Notes under the pieces: model-generated
Databases searched by the model: none
The model's input: the letters and a program-made list of their open reading frames with translations, nothing else
Told to the model about the DNA's origin: nothing
Origin: Ferranicluibacter rubi
GTDB lineage: Bacteria; Pseudomonadota; Alphaproteobacteria; Rhizobiales; Rhizobiaceae
DNA: 64,000 nucleotides
Direction: 5' to 3'
Assembly (NCBI RefSeq): GCF_011603255.1
Contig: NZ_JAANCM010000005.1
Span: 62,001 to 126,000, forward strand
Shown: piece after piece, positions 45,434 to 53,853 of the stretch
How the letters are laid out: each line of letters begins with the position of its first letter
Numbering within the stretch: the first letter of the stretch is position 1
Position numbers and translations under genes: made by a program

Positions 45434-46585
45434 TCAGAGGTCGATGACATCGAGACCGTAGCGCGACAGGGCCCGTGGCGCGCCGTCCGTCGTCAGGTAG
45501 GTCTGCCCGAGCGTCATGGCCGTGCCGCTGTCGCTGTCCATGATGATCATGTGCACGAAGAGCGACATGTTGGGCAGGATCTCCTGCGGATTGCCGGCAT
45601 GGAACATCTGCTGCTCCATCCAGGAGGGCGAGAAGCGGGCGCCGAGCGAATAGCCACAGGCGTTCAGGCGGTGTTTGGCAAGGCCGCGCTCGTCCATGAT
45701 CTTTGCGTGAACATCGAAGACGGTGCCGAAGGTGTTGCCCGATCGCAGGACCATCTCGATCGCCTGGATGGTTTCACGGCAGGCGCTGTAGAGTTCGCGA
45801 TGACGGTTGGTCACCTCGCCGACCACGATCGTGCGCATCATGGCCGCATGGTAATGGGCGCTGACGCCGGCCCATTCGAGCGTGAGCTGGTCCTGCGCGT
45901 CGAGCTTGCGGCGGCCGGCCTTGTAGCGGCAGAGGAGGGCGTCAGCGCCGGAGCCGATGATGAATTCGTTGGCCGGATAATCGCCGCCGCCTGCAAAGAC
46001 CGCGCCCTGCATGGCCGCGAGAATCGCCGCCTCGTCGCCGCCGGGGCCGATCAGCGGCAGGGCCGCATCCAGCGCGTCGTCGGCAAGGCTCGCGGCCTTC
46101 TCGACATGGGCGATCTCGGCCGGGCTCTTGATGAGCCGCAGCCGGCCGACCAGCATGGATGCGTCGATGATCTGGCCGAAGCTCGCCATTTGGTTGTCGA
46201 GCAGCCGGGCAATGCTGCCGGTCATGCCGTGCGTGTCGTATTCGATGCCGATGCGGGCGCCGAGGAGGTCGAGTTCGCTCAGCAGGTTCTTCAGGTCCAT
46301 CGTCGGGTCGGCATTGACCCTGTCGACCCAAACCTGAATGCGTTCGATGTTGGAGGTGTGGCGTGCCTGGCGCAGGTCGGCCGACCGCGTCAGCAGAACC
46401 ATCGAGCCGTCGGATTTCACGACCAGCGTCTGGAAGAAGCAGTAGCCGAAGGTGTCGTAGCCGGTCAGCCAGTACATGCTCTCCTGCGCAAAGAGCAGCA
46501 GCGCGTCGAGCTTGTCCTCGCGCATCTTCGCCGTGAGGCTGGCGAGGCGTGCGGCGTACTCGTCCTGGGTGAAGTGAAGGGCCAT
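45434..46585 (-). CDS. M24 peptidase-fold protein, non-canonical active site
   Basis: A 383-residue pita-bread (Xaa-Pro peptidase fold) protein: an N-terminal creatinase-like domain (YWLTGYDTFGYCFFQ), then an M24 domain. The usual metal ligands are not evident: the segment that normally carries two Asp reads LEWAGVSAHYHAAMMRTI, and the late Glu motif reads LFVHMIIMD. The pattern resembles ectoine hydrolase and creatinase-like proteins, which work without the dimetal site. The start (ATG 46585) lies 1 base after the pgeF stop, so they are probably co-transcribed. Confidence 0.82.
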   Translation of the reverse strand: MALHFTQDEYAARLASLTAKMREDKLDALLLFAQESMYWLTGYDTFGYCFFQTLVVKSDGSMVLLTRSADLRQARHTSNIERIQVWVDRVNADPTMDLKNLLSELDLLGARIGIEYDTHGMTGSIARLLDNQMASFGQIIDASMLVGRLRLIKSPAEIAHVEKAASLADDALDAALPLIGPGGDEAAILAAMQGAVFAGGGDYPANEFIIGSGADALLCRYKAGRRKLDAQDQLTLEWAGVSAHYHAAMMRTIVVGEVTNRHRELYSACRETIQAIEMVLRSGNTFGTVFDVHAKIMDERGLAKHRLNACGYSLGARFSPSWMEQQMFHAGNPQEILPNMSLFVHMIIMDSDSGTAMTLGQTYLTTDGAPRALSRYGLDVIDL

Positions 46586-46586
46586 G

Positions 46587-47372
46587 TCATGCCTCCCTGA
46601 TGCTGATGGCGGAAATCTGCCGGCCGTAATCCGGCTCGCCGCGATGGGTCGTCCGGCGGTAGGAAAAGAAGCGTGCTTCGTCCTCATAGGTGCAGAGGCC
46701 GAGCTTCTCGGCCTTCACGCCGGCTGCGAGAAGGCGGGCGACGGTGAGGCCGGGAAGGTCGAACATCGCGTGATCGGCGCGCGTCGAAGGCGTGAAGAAA
46801 CGGGCGTATCCGGCGTCGTGCGCGAGAAAACGTTCGACGAATTCCGGGCCGACCTCGTAATTGTCTGGGCCGATGGAGGGGCCGAGGCAGGCGAGGATGG
46901 TTTCGCGTGTGGCGCCGAGGGCGACCATGGCCGAGATCGTGCTTTCGAGGACACCCGTCAACGCACCCTTCCAGCCGGCATGCGCCGCGCCGACGACGCC
47001 GGCTTGTGGATCCGCAAAGAGGATCGGTCCGCAATCGGCCGAGAGGACACCGAGCACGATACCGGGCGTCGCCGTAACCAGCGCATCGGCCTCCGACCGC
47101 GTGCCATCGTAATCGATGCCGATGGTGACGACATCCGGAGAGTGGATCTGATGGACAGTGGCGAGCCTTGCCACGGGCTGGCCGAACCATGCGGCGACGC
47201 GGGTGCGATTTTCCTCGACATGGGCACGGTCGTCCCGAGAGCCGAGGCCGACGTTCAGGCCTTCGTAGATACCGTCCGACACGCCGCCCTTGCGGGTGAA
47301 GAAGCCGTGGGCAACGGATGCGGAGGCGAGCAGCGGGCTCTGGAGCGGGGAGGGCAAGGCGTCGTCCTGCAT
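46587..47372 (-). CDS. pgeF: Peptidoglycan editing factor PgeF (YfiH/laccase domain)
   Basis: A 261-residue protein of the YfiH family, which removes wrong muropeptide precursors (L-Ser in place of L-Ala). Zinc-binding and catalytic residues are visible: His in VHQIHSPDV, Cys in SADCGPI and His in AAHAGWKG. It is preceded by 191 bases after midA and followed 1 base later by the M24 gene. The lgt-midA-pgeF order is common in rhizobia. Confidence 0.94.
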   Translation of the reverse strand: MQDDALPSPLQSPLLASASVAHGFFTRKGGVSDGIYEGLNVGLGSRDDRAHVEENRTRVAAWFGQPVARLATVHQIHSPDVVTIGIDYDGTRSEADALVTATPGIVLGVLSADCGPILFADPQAGVVGAAHAGWKGALTGVLESTISAMVALGATRETILACLGPSIGPDNYEVGPEFVERFLAHDAGYARFFTPSTRADHAMFDLPGLTVARLLAAGVKAEKLGLCTYEDEARFFSYRRTTHRGEPDYGRQISAISIREA

Positions 47373-47563
47373 TGGTCTTTCGCCCCTTGGATGTCAGCGG
47401 TTGTCGGAGAGGGTGGTGCCGGGAATGGCTCGCGGTGATTTGCGCGGGATGTTGACCCTTTGCCGCCCGCCCTGTCAATCGCGCAGGCGGCAGACAGTGT
47501 CATCGGCGGCGGACCGATGTCCGCTCTCGATGGGGTCGAGACCGGGTGCCGGTTGCGATCCGC

Positions 47564-48655
47564 TCAGGCCTGAAACGGCACAAGGGCAATGGCCGGGTGG
47601 CTGACGGCGAGGACCTTGAAGAGTTCGCCCATCTTGCCTTCGCCCGAGCCGGAAAGCCGCTCCGCATCCTGACGCACGCCTTCCTGCACGATGATGTCCT
47701 TGCCGCGCGCGAGCGCCTCGGCACGTTCGCGGATGCCCAGAGCCAGCAGGAAATCGCCCTGATAGGTCAGGCCGTTGATCCGAAGACCTTCCGCAACAGC
47801 GCGGCGGGCGAGCTGTTCGAAATCGACATGGCTGGTGATGTCGGCCTCGCCGGGATGGGCGAGCGGCGGGTCGAACTGGTGGGCGCGCACGGCCTGGAGC
47901 GTATCGCCGTAATTGGTCGCCATATGGCCGTAGTCGATGATCAGGGCGGACCCGTCGGTGCGCTTCAGCCGTGCGGAAATGGCGGCCATGACGGCATCGC
48001 GGGCCGGGGCGACTTCGAAGATGGTGCCGAGCGGCAGCTTGTCTCCCGGCGGCAGAAGGTCGGGATCGATGGTGGCCACGCCGGCGGTGAAGCAAAGATT
48101 GTCCTGCGCATCCAGACCAACCATGCGCTCGCGAAAGCCCTGTTCCGTCTTCACGAACTGGCGGATGGGAATGGCATCGAAGAGTTCGTTTGCGACCAGC
48201 AGCAGGAAGCCGTCGGGAATCTCCTCGAAGCTCTCGTGCCAGTCGATCTTGAACTTGTGGGCGACGAGGGTCTGGCTCTGGACCTTCTGTAGGCGCTCGC
48301 TGGTTTCGACCAGATGCACGGTCGCCTTTTCATAGAGCTCCGGCGAAAGGCGCGAGAGGACGCGTAGGATGTCCGCCATCATCGTGCCACGACCGGGACC
48401 GATCTCGGCGATGGCCACCGCTTCAGGCTGTCCGTGACGACGCCAGGCCTCGAACAGGAACATGCCGATGAGCTCGCCGAACAACTGGCTGATCTCCGGC
48501 GCGGTGATGAAATCGCCGCTCTGTCCGAAGGGTTCGCGCGTTCGGTAGTAACCGTGCTCTGGATCTGCGAGGCAGAGGGCGAAGTAGTCGGTGACGCTGA
48601 TCGGTCCTGTTGCGAGGATGATCGCCTTGATCTTGTCCGTGAGAGGCGTGGTCAT
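47564..48655 (-). CDS. MidA/NDUFAF7-family SAM-dependent methyltransferase
   Basis: A 363-residue methyltransferase of the DUF185 family, whose eukaryotic member dimethylates an arginine of a complex I subunit. It shows [25 protein letters not shown] (named in part), the SAM loop [11 protein letters not shown] and [15 protein letters not shown] role in respiratory complex I assembly is likely by homology. Its start overlaps the lgt stop by 4 bases. Confidence 0.9.
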   Translation of the reverse strand: MTTPLTDKIKAIILATGPISVTDYFALCLADPEHGYYRTREPFGQSGDFITAPEISQLFGELIGMFLFEAWRRHGQPEAVAIAEIGPGRGTMMADILRVLSRLSPELYEKATVHLVETSERLQKVQSQTLVAHKFKIDWHESFEEIPDGFLLLVANELFDAIPIRQFVKTEQGFRERMVGLDAQDNLCFTAGVATIDPDLLPPGDKLPLGTIFEVAPARDAVMAAISARLKRTDGSALIIDYGHMATNYGDTLQAVRAHQFDPPLAHPGEADITSHVDFEQLARRAVAEGLRINGLTYQGDFLLALGIRERAEALARGKDIIVQEGVRQDAERLSGSGEGKMGELFKVLAVSHPAIALVPFQA

Positions 48656-49542
48656 GGTCGGCTCCCCACGAGCGATGCCGCCCGGCGGGCGCGCAGGATC
48701 GCCCAGAGGCCGAGACCGACCATCGGCAGCGACAGCAGCATGCCCATCGTCAGCCAGCCCCCGGCGAGATAGCCGATCTGCGCGTCGGGCTCGCGGAAGA
48801 ACTCCACGAAGATGCGGGCAAGGCCATAGCCCGTGATGAAGACGCCAGCGATGAGGCCGGGTTTGCGCAGGGCGTGGCGCTTGTAGATGAGGAAGGCGAG
48901 CACGAGGAGCAGGAGAATGCCCTCGAGGCCTGCCTCGTAGATCTGGCTTGGATGGCGGGCGAACGGGCCGCCGGTCGGGAACACGATCGCCCAGGGCATG
49001 GCGGAGAGGCGGCCCCAGAGTTCGCCATTGATGAAGTTGGCGAGGCGGCCGAACAACAGGCCGATGGGGACGACGGCTGCGACGACGTCGAACAGGCTCC
49101 AGATCGGAATGGACCGCTTGCGGGCGAAGAGTAACATGGCGAGGATCGTGCCGATGAGGCCGCCATGGAAGGACATGCCGCCGTTCCAGATCTCGAAGGC
49201 CCGCAGCGGATTAGCGATGACCGAGGGCAGGTCGTAGAACAGGATGTAGCCGATGCGTCCGCCACCCACGATGCCGACGGCCACCCAGAGCAGAAAGTCG
49301 TCGAGATCGACTTCGGTGATCGGTGCCTTGCCGCCCCAGAGCGTCTCGTTGCGCACGATCCGGCGGGCGTAGAACCAGCCGAGCAGGATGCCCGCGACGT
49401 AGGCGAGGCCATACCAGTGGATCTGCAGCGGGCCGATGGCGATCAGGACGGGATCGATCTGCGGGAAGGGCAGGATCGAAAGAAGGCTTGCGATGGGTTC
49501 CAAAGGACGTGCTTCAGCCTCGGTTTCACCTGGCCGATCCAT
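48652..49542 (-). CDS. lgt: Phosphatidylglycerol-prolipoprotein diacylglyceryl transferase
   Basis: A 296-residue membrane enzyme that attaches diacylglycerol to the lipobox cysteine of prolipoproteins. Family motifs are [11 protein letters not shown] (with the essential His and Tyr), the signature [14 protein letters not shown] and HPSQIYEA. About seven membrane helices are seen. The family start is probably nearer the TTG at 49506; ATG 49542 would add 12 residues, and neither has a strong ribosome site. Confidence 0.94.
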   Translation of the reverse strand: MDRPGETEAEARPLEPIASLLSILPFPQIDPVLIAIGPLQIHWYGLAYVAGILLGWFYARRIVRNETLWGGKAPITEVDLDDFLLWVAVGIVGGGRIGYILFYDLPSVIANPLRAFEIWNGGMSFHGGLIGTILAMLLFARKRSIPIWSLFDVVAAVVPIGLLFGRLANFINGELWGRLSAMPWAIVFPTGGPFARHPSQIYEAGLEGILLLLVLAFLIYKRHALRKPGLIAGVFITGYGLARIFVEFFREPDAQIGYLAGGWLTMGMLLSLPMVGLGLWAILRARRAASLVGSRP

Positions 49543-49770
49543 TGCCGACCCGGCAACGGATCAGGACCTGCGGCGGGTGGTTTCTCTGCGGACCGGCATT
49601 TCGCCGCGCCGCCTGACCGGACCATGGCGGGCGGCATGCATGCGGTCAAGCGAAGCGAGGGTTGCAAGCCCCATGATTCACTGGTTTTTCCTTGCAAGCC
49701 GGCCCTGCCTCTCCTACCTCCATATCACAGGCGCCGTGCGGCGCTCCAACCGCGATCCCGGAGGGACATC

Positions 49771-50031
49771 ATGACGACGACAGGCGCAAACCGCATTCTC
49801 GACGATCTTGCCAAGCTGATGACGGACGCGGCCGGTGCGGCGCAGGGCGTGCGGCGCGAGGCGGAAACCATGTTCCGGACGCAGGGCGAGCGTATCCTCA
49901 ACACGATGGACGTGGTGAAGCGGGAAGAATTCGAGGTCGTGCGCGAGATGGCACTGCGGGCGCGTGAGGAAAACGACGCCCTTCTGGCGCGTGTCGCCCT
50001 TTTGGAAGCACAGCTCGCCGAGAAGGGCTGA
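49771..50031 (+). CDS. Accessory factor UbiK family protein
   Basis: An 86-residue coiled-coil protein of the BMFP/UbiK (YqiC) family, which assists ubiquinone biosynthesis and can bind lipids. It shows ANRILDDLAKLMTDAAGAAQG and KREEFEVVREMALRAREEND (both partial), with a C-terminal heptad-like segment (ALLARVALLEAQLAE). GGAGG lies 7-8 bases before ATG 49771. It diverges from lgt and has its own terminator. Confidence 0.9.
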   Translation: MTTTGANRILDDLAKLMTDAAGAAQGVRREAETMFRTQGERILNTMDVVKREEFEVVREMALRAREENDALLARVALLEAQLAEKG

Positions 50032-50056
50032 TCGGGCTTTCGATCTCCTGATGTCG

Positions 50057-50090
50057 AGAAGCGGGGAGGGCATCTCTCCGCTTCTTTGTC
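50057..50090 (+). terminator. Intrinsic terminator of the ubiK-like gene
   Basis: A stem of about 12 bp (AGAAGCGG 50057-50064 with CCGCTTCT 50078-50085, plus four inner pairs) followed by TTGTC, 25 bases after the stop. Confidence 0.75.
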
Positions 50091-50464
50091 TTCCTCCCGC
50101 GTTCTTGGGTCCGCAGATGGAATCCAAACGGTCGAAAACGAGAAAAATTTCGACCCTGTGGACATCCCTAAAAAACGCAATCCGCTGAATCCTTTACTGA
50201 CTCAGGCTGAATCAGTTTCCAAAGCTCTATCCACAGCTGCGACGCCTTTTTCGGGCGGTTGGGGCTGGTCTGCAGACTCCGGCGTTATACACTGATTTTA
50301 CAAGATGATTCGAAACGGGTCACACGAGATACGGGCAGAGTCATCGGTTCGACCTCGTCGTGCGTTCGTCGATCATTCCATGTTGTTTCCGGTGTCGTCG
50401 GGCTTGTGGGGCTTCGCGTGAGAACGCGATGGCGCATGCCACGCTGGAACTTTGAAGGTGAAGC
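50091..50464. other. 374-base gap upstream of ybjN: GANTC cluster and DnaA-box-like sites
   Basis: No gene is seen. The gap holds three GANTC sites within 27 bases (GAATC 50187-50191, GACTC 50199-50203, GAATC 50209-50213), the last two inside tandem CTGA-n-TCAG palindromes, and a fourth (GATTC) near 50306. Two DnaA-box-like 9-mers flank them: TGTGGACAT (50157-50165, 7 of 9 to the consensus on the minus strand) and CTATCCACA (50227-50235, 8 of 9). A 6-bp hairpin with a GAGA loop (50414-50429) precedes the ybjN ribosome site. Confidence 0.5.
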
Positions 50465-50965
50465 ATGAGCCTCGTAGAACTGGAACTGCAGCGTCAATCC
50501 AATCCGGTCGATATGATCGAGTTCGTCGCGGCCAACAATGACTGGACCTTCGAACGCTCCGGTGAAGACGAGATCGCGATGACGGTGGAGGGCAAGTGGT
50601 CCGACTACCACGTCTCCTTCTCCTGGATGGAAGAGTTCGAGGCCCTGCATCTCGCCTGCGCCTTCGACATCAAGGTTCCCGAAAGCCGCGTCAACGAGGT
50701 CATCCGGCTTCTGTCCCATATCAATGGCCAGGTGCTGATGGGCCATTTCGATCTCTGGCGTCAGGAAGACGTCGTCATATTCCGCCAGTCGCTGCTGCTG
50801 TCCGGCGGCGCAGAGCCGACGAACCGCCAGGTCGAGGTTCTGCTGTCGAGCGCGCTCGACGCCTGCGAGAGCTACTTCCAGGCCTTTCAGTTCGTGGTCT
50901 GGTCCGGCGTCGATGCCGAGCGGGCGGTCGAGGCCGTGATGTTCGAAACGGTCGGGGAAGCCTGA
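50465..50965 (+). CDS. YbjN domain-containing protein
   Basis: A 166-residue YbjN-family protein. Family features are MIEFVAANNDWTFERSGEDE near the start, VEGKWSDYHVSFSW and the ending FQFVVWSGVDAERAVEAVMFET (partial). The fold is T3SS-chaperone-like; the function is unsettled (E. coli YbjN affects motility and stress). GAAGGTGAAGC precedes the ATG. It is followed after 2 bases by the proC GTG start, so the two form an operon. Confidence 0.9.
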   Translation: MSLVELELQRQSNPVDMIEFVAANNDWTFERSGEDEIAMTVEGKWSDYHVSFSWMEEFEALHLACAFDIKVPESRVNEVIRLLSHINGQVLMGHFDLWRQEDVVIFRQSLLLSGGAEPTNRQVEVLLSSALDACESYFQAFQFVVWSGVDAERAVEAVMFETVGEA

Positions 50966-50967
50966 GC

Positions 50968-51786
50968 GTGGTGGCGAGCGGTGTGGGCCCGATCGTCCTC
51001 GTCGGTGCCGGCAATATGGGCGGCGCCATGCTGGCCGGCTGGCTGAAGAGCGGCATTTCCGGCGCGGATGTGCTGGTGCTCGATCCCGGTCCTGCTCCTG
51101 CCATGGCGACCCTAATGGCAGAACACGGTGCGCGTCACGTGACGTCCGCGCCGGAGGGCGTTACGGCATCCGTCCTGTTCCTCGCGGTCAAGCCGCAGGT
51201 CATGGGCGCCGTGCTGCCGCGCCTTGCGACCCTCGTCGGGCCCCAGACCGTCGTGGTTTCGGTTGCGGCCGGCAAGACGCTCGGCTTTCTCCAGTCGCAT
51301 CTCGGCGACGCCGCCATGGTGCGCGCCATGCCGAACACGCCGGCGATGATCGGCCGCGGCATCACCGGCGCCTTCGCCAATGCGAAGGTTGGGCAAGACC
51401 TGCGCGCGCGGGTCAACGATCTCCTGAAAGTGTCCGGTCCCGTCGAATGGGTCGACAGCGAAGCCGATATCGATGCCGTCACCGCGCTGTCCGGCAGCGG
51501 ACCGGCCTATGTTTTCTATCTCGTCGAATGCATGGCGGAAGCCGGTCGCAAGGCCGGCCTTCGGGCGGACCTCGCCATGCGTCTCGCACGGGAAACCGTC
51601 GCGGGGGCTGGCGAACTGCTTCACCAGTCCCCCGATGACGCCTCCAGGCTTCGCCAGAACGTGACATCGCCGGGCGGCACCACGGCCGCGGCCCTTGCCG
51701 TTCTGATGGCCGACGACGGCATTCAGCCGATCTTTACAGCCGCCATTGCCGCCGCGCGGCAGCGGGCCGAAGAACTGGCCAACTAA
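50968..51786 (+). CDS. proC: Pyrroline-5-carboxylate reductase
   Basis: A 272-residue enzyme for the last step of proline synthesis. The NAD(P)-binding motif is VGAGNMGGAM (about 12-21), and the C-terminal signature (TALSGSGPAYVFYLVE and NVTSPGGTTAAAL) is complete. The start is GTG 50968 or the next codon, GTG 50971, with GGGGAAG about 8 bases upstream. A very strong terminator starts on its stop codon. Confidence 0.96.
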   Translation: MVASGVGPIVLVGAGNMGGAMLAGWLKSGISGADVLVLDPGPAPAMATLMAEHGARHVTSAPEGVTASVLFLAVKPQVMGAVLPRLATLVGPQTVVVSVAAGKTLGFLQSHLGDAAMVRAMPNTPAMIGRGITGAFANAKVGQDLRARVNDLLKVSGPVEWVDSEADIDAVTALSGSGPAYVFYLVECMAEAGRKAGLRADLAMRLARETVAGAGELLHQSPDDASRLRQNVTSPGGTTAAALAVLMADDGIQPIFTAAIAAARQRAEELAN

Positions 51787-51827
51787 AGAATTACCGGTGA
51801 ACACGGGTTCACCGGTAATTCTTTAGT
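51782..51827 (+). terminator. 21-bp perfect hairpin terminator of proC
   Basis: A 21-bp perfect inverted repeat (51782-51802 with 51807-51827) with the 4-nt loop ACGG. It contains the proC TAA stop (51784-51786) and is followed by CTGTTGTTTTTG. It is far longer than the other terminators here (7-16 bp). Confidence 0.9.
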
Positions 51828-51846
51828 CTGTTGTTTTTGCTGCATT

Positions 51847-51890
51847 GTCCGACGCCGAAGCGATTCCGCTTCGGCTGGAAATGCTCTGGA
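51847..51890. repeat. Dispersed palindromic intergenic repeat, copy A
   Basis: 44 bases matching 58130-58173 at 30 of 44 positions without gaps. It contains a GCCGAAGC...GCTTCGGC palindrome and ends in GAAATGCTCTGGA. It lies between the proC terminator and csaA. Confidence 0.6.
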
Positions 51891-51910
51891 TTCCTGAGAG
51901 GGCGGGCCCG

Positions 51911-52252
51911 ATGACCGAGACGATCACCTATGCCGATTTCGAACGTGTCGATATCCGTACCGGGACGATCGTCGAGGCCTCTGCCTTTCCGGAAGCGCGC
52001 AAACCCGCCATCAAGCTGGTCATCGATTTCGGCCCGGAGATCGGGCTGAAGAAATCCTCGGCGCAGATCACCATTCATTATGATCTGGAAACGCTGGTCG
52101 GGCGCCAAGTGCTTGGGGTCGTCAACTTTCCGCCCCGGCAGATCGGGCCGTTCCGGTCCGAAGTCCTGACGCTGGGCTTCGAAGACGAGGTCGGCGCCAT
52201 CGTTCTCGCTGCGTCCGACAAGCCGGTTCCGAACGGCCGGAAGCTTCTCTAA
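51911..52252 (+). CDS. tRNA-binding protein CsaA-like
   Basis: A 113-residue EMAP-II/CsaA type OB-fold protein. It shows YADFERVDIRTGTIVEASAFP, LVIDFGPEIGLKKSSAQIT and FPPRQIGPFRSEVLTLG (parts). CsaA proteins bind tRNA and have a chaperone-like, export-linked role in Bacillus. ATG 51911 is the family start; the frame is open to 51845 through the upstream repeat. It is a single gene. Confidence 0.9.
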   Translation: MTETITYADFERVDIRTGTIVEASAFPEARKPAIKLVIDFGPEIGLKKSSAQITIHYDLETLVGRQVLGVVNFPPRQIGPFRSEVLTLGFEDEVGAIVLAASDKPVPNGRKLL

Positions 52253-52546
52253 CGCCAATGATATCTCCTGCTCTCGACTGACCCCGCGCTTATCGCTGCG
52301 GGAGGCGATGGCATCTGTCCTCGACGGCCTCTATAGCGGGGCGCAGAGCGTCGCGCTGTCCGAATTCCACGGGCACAGGATCATTAACTTTAGAAATATC
52401 TAATTTTACTGGTGCCGCTTTAGAAAATCGTTAAGTTGTCAGCGGTAGTCTTTTCTCACAACCGGTCGTAGGCGCACGTCACGCGTTGGCTCCGGTTGCA
52501 ATGGGAACGCAGCGGTTTTTGCTCCTAGTTGCTTCAGGAGAGGTGC

Positions 52547-52825
52547 ATGGAAGAACATCGACATAGACCCCGTATGAGAACGTTCAAATCCGGTCGTTTG
52601 GTCTTCAATGAAGGAAGTTCAACCCTTGATTGTGTTGTCCGTAATATCTCGGACGGTGGAGCGAAGCTTTCTTTCAATCAGGTTGCCGCCATTCCCGACG
52701 TTTTTCAGATCTCGCTTTCAGACGGCGCGAAGAAGACTTGTCGGATCGTGTGGCGAAAGTCGTTGGATGTCGGCGTGTCATTCGAGGTACCAGGCGAGAC
52801 GCCTCCTTCGGCCGAAAGCCTATGA
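52547..52825 (+). CDS. PilZ domain protein, first gene of Tad-like cluster
   Basis: A 92-residue single-domain PilZ protein. The c-di-GMP binding motifs are seen as R7-xxx-R11 at the N-terminus and N33-I-S-D-G-G (the D/N-x-S-x-x-G motif). Its stop overlaps the TadE-like start by 4 bases, tying a c-di-GMP sensor to pilin-like genes. CAGGAGAGG precedes the ATG. The 294 bases upstream are AT-rich, with CTTTAGAAA repeated 30 bases apart (52388 and 52418), but no gene. Confidence 0.85.
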   Translation: MEEHRHRPRMRTFKSGRLVFNEGSSTLDCVVRNISDGGAKLSFNQVAAIPDVFQISLSDGAKKTCRIVWRKSLDVGVSFEVPGETPPSAESL

Positions 52826-53400
52826 AAATCCTGCCTCGCGGCCGCTGCGCTCGGGTCTGGAGGGAGAGTCTGGGTCTGCCGTTGCAACAGGCCGGACGGT
52901 TGCGGAGAGATGATTCCGGTGTTGCAGCCGTCGAGTTCGCTCTGGTTGCACCGCTGTTCCTGTTGTTGATCGTCGGGCTTGTCGATCTCGGTTTCGCCTA
53001 TCATGCGAAGCTGAGGGTCAACGCGGCCATTTCGGCCGCTTCCTATTATGCGTTCCAGAAGGGGCAGGCGCTGACCGCGGCCACGGCTCCTGCCTACACG
53101 GCAAATGTCGAGGGCGTTGCGAGCAACCTGCTTGCCGACCTGAGCGACGATCTCTCCGTCGAGGTCTTGATCAATAACGATCCTACGGGAGCGAAAGCAT
53201 CGACCACCTTCTGCGTTTCGGGCTATCCGCCTGCATTCACCGCTGCAGGTGAGAAGAGCAGCAGTTGTGGCGGCAACGTGACGTCGGGAAAATTCGTTCG
53301 GATCGACGTCAGCGGTCACATCACACCGATTTTCATCTCGGCGAACCTGTTCGGCGGCTACCTCGCCGTTGCAGACTCCGCACTTGTCAGGATTCAGTGA
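52822..53400 (+). CDS. TadE-like pseudopilin
   Basis: A 192-residue TadE-family protein. The type IVb pseudopilin cleavage motif G33-VAAV-E38-F39 (GxxxxEF) precedes a hydrophobic helix (ALVAPLFLLLIVGLVDLGFA), and the remaining 130 residues form a periplasmic domain with Cys residues (STTFCVSGYPP, KSSSCGG). Pseudopilins of this kind are minor parts of the Tad/Flp pilus. Its start overlaps the PilZ stop and its TGA overlaps the next start (TGATG). A Tad machinery (tadA-C, secretin) is not in the window. Confidence 0.87.
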   Translation: MKILPRGRCARVWRESLGLPLQQAGRLRRDDSGVAAVEFALVAPLFLLLIVGLVDLGFAYHAKLRVNAAISAASYYAFQKGQALTAATAPAYTANVEGVASNLLADLSDDLSVEVLINNDPTGAKASTTFCVSGYPPAFTAAGEKSSSCGGNVTSGKFVRIDVSGHITPIFISANLFGGYLAVADSALVRIQ

Positions 53401-53804
53401 TGCACGTGTTTCTGAACCGGCGCGACGGGGCGACAGCCGTTGAATTCGCCATCATCGCACCGGTGTTCCTCTCGATGATGTTCGGCGCGATCGTCATGGG
53501 GATCGCCATCTGGAGCACGTCGGTTCTCAATCAGGTCGCAGCGGAATCCGCACGGTGCCTGGCTGTGGGTGGGTCGGCCTGCACAACGTTTCCGACCGGC
53601 TGCACGTCCGTTACCGAGACGTGCTTCGTAGTGACGCTTGCAGAGCGGCGCGGCCTGCCCGGGCTGGCCGCGTCCGACATCAGCATCGAACCCGACGTAT
53701 CGATTGGCGCCGCGGTTTCCACGCGCGTTACGCTCACCCGCCCCTTTACGCTCCTCGGCCATACCATGACGCTCTCCGGCAGTGCGTCCTATCCGAACAG
53801 TTGA
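53400..53804 (+). CDS. Second TadE-like pseudopilin
   Basis: A 134-residue protein with the prepilin motif G10-ATAV-E15-F16 and the hydrophobic helix AIIAPVFLSMMFGAIVMGIAI. The periplasmic part carries a Cys cluster (SARCLAVGGSACTTFPTGC...TC). It starts inside the stop of the previous gene and is likely co-translated. Together with the first pseudopilin and the TadG-like protein it forms the usual E-F/G-type minor pilin trio. Confidence 0.87.
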   Translation: MHVFLNRRDGATAVEFAIIAPVFLSMMFGAIVMGIAIWSTSVLNQVAAESARCLAVGGSACTTFPTGCTSVTETCFVVTLAERRGLPGLAASDISIEPDVSIGAAVSTRVTLTRPFTLLGHTMTLSGSASYPNS

Positions 53805-53853
53805 CGGTGCGCTGCCCGGGGCATCCACGGCGGTCGTTCAGAAAGTGCACGAC

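Noticed and set aside
50091-50464. Chromosome replication origin
   Set aside because: Only two weak DnaA-like boxes and no hemE-type neighbourhood; a regulatory GANTC cluster is a simpler reading.
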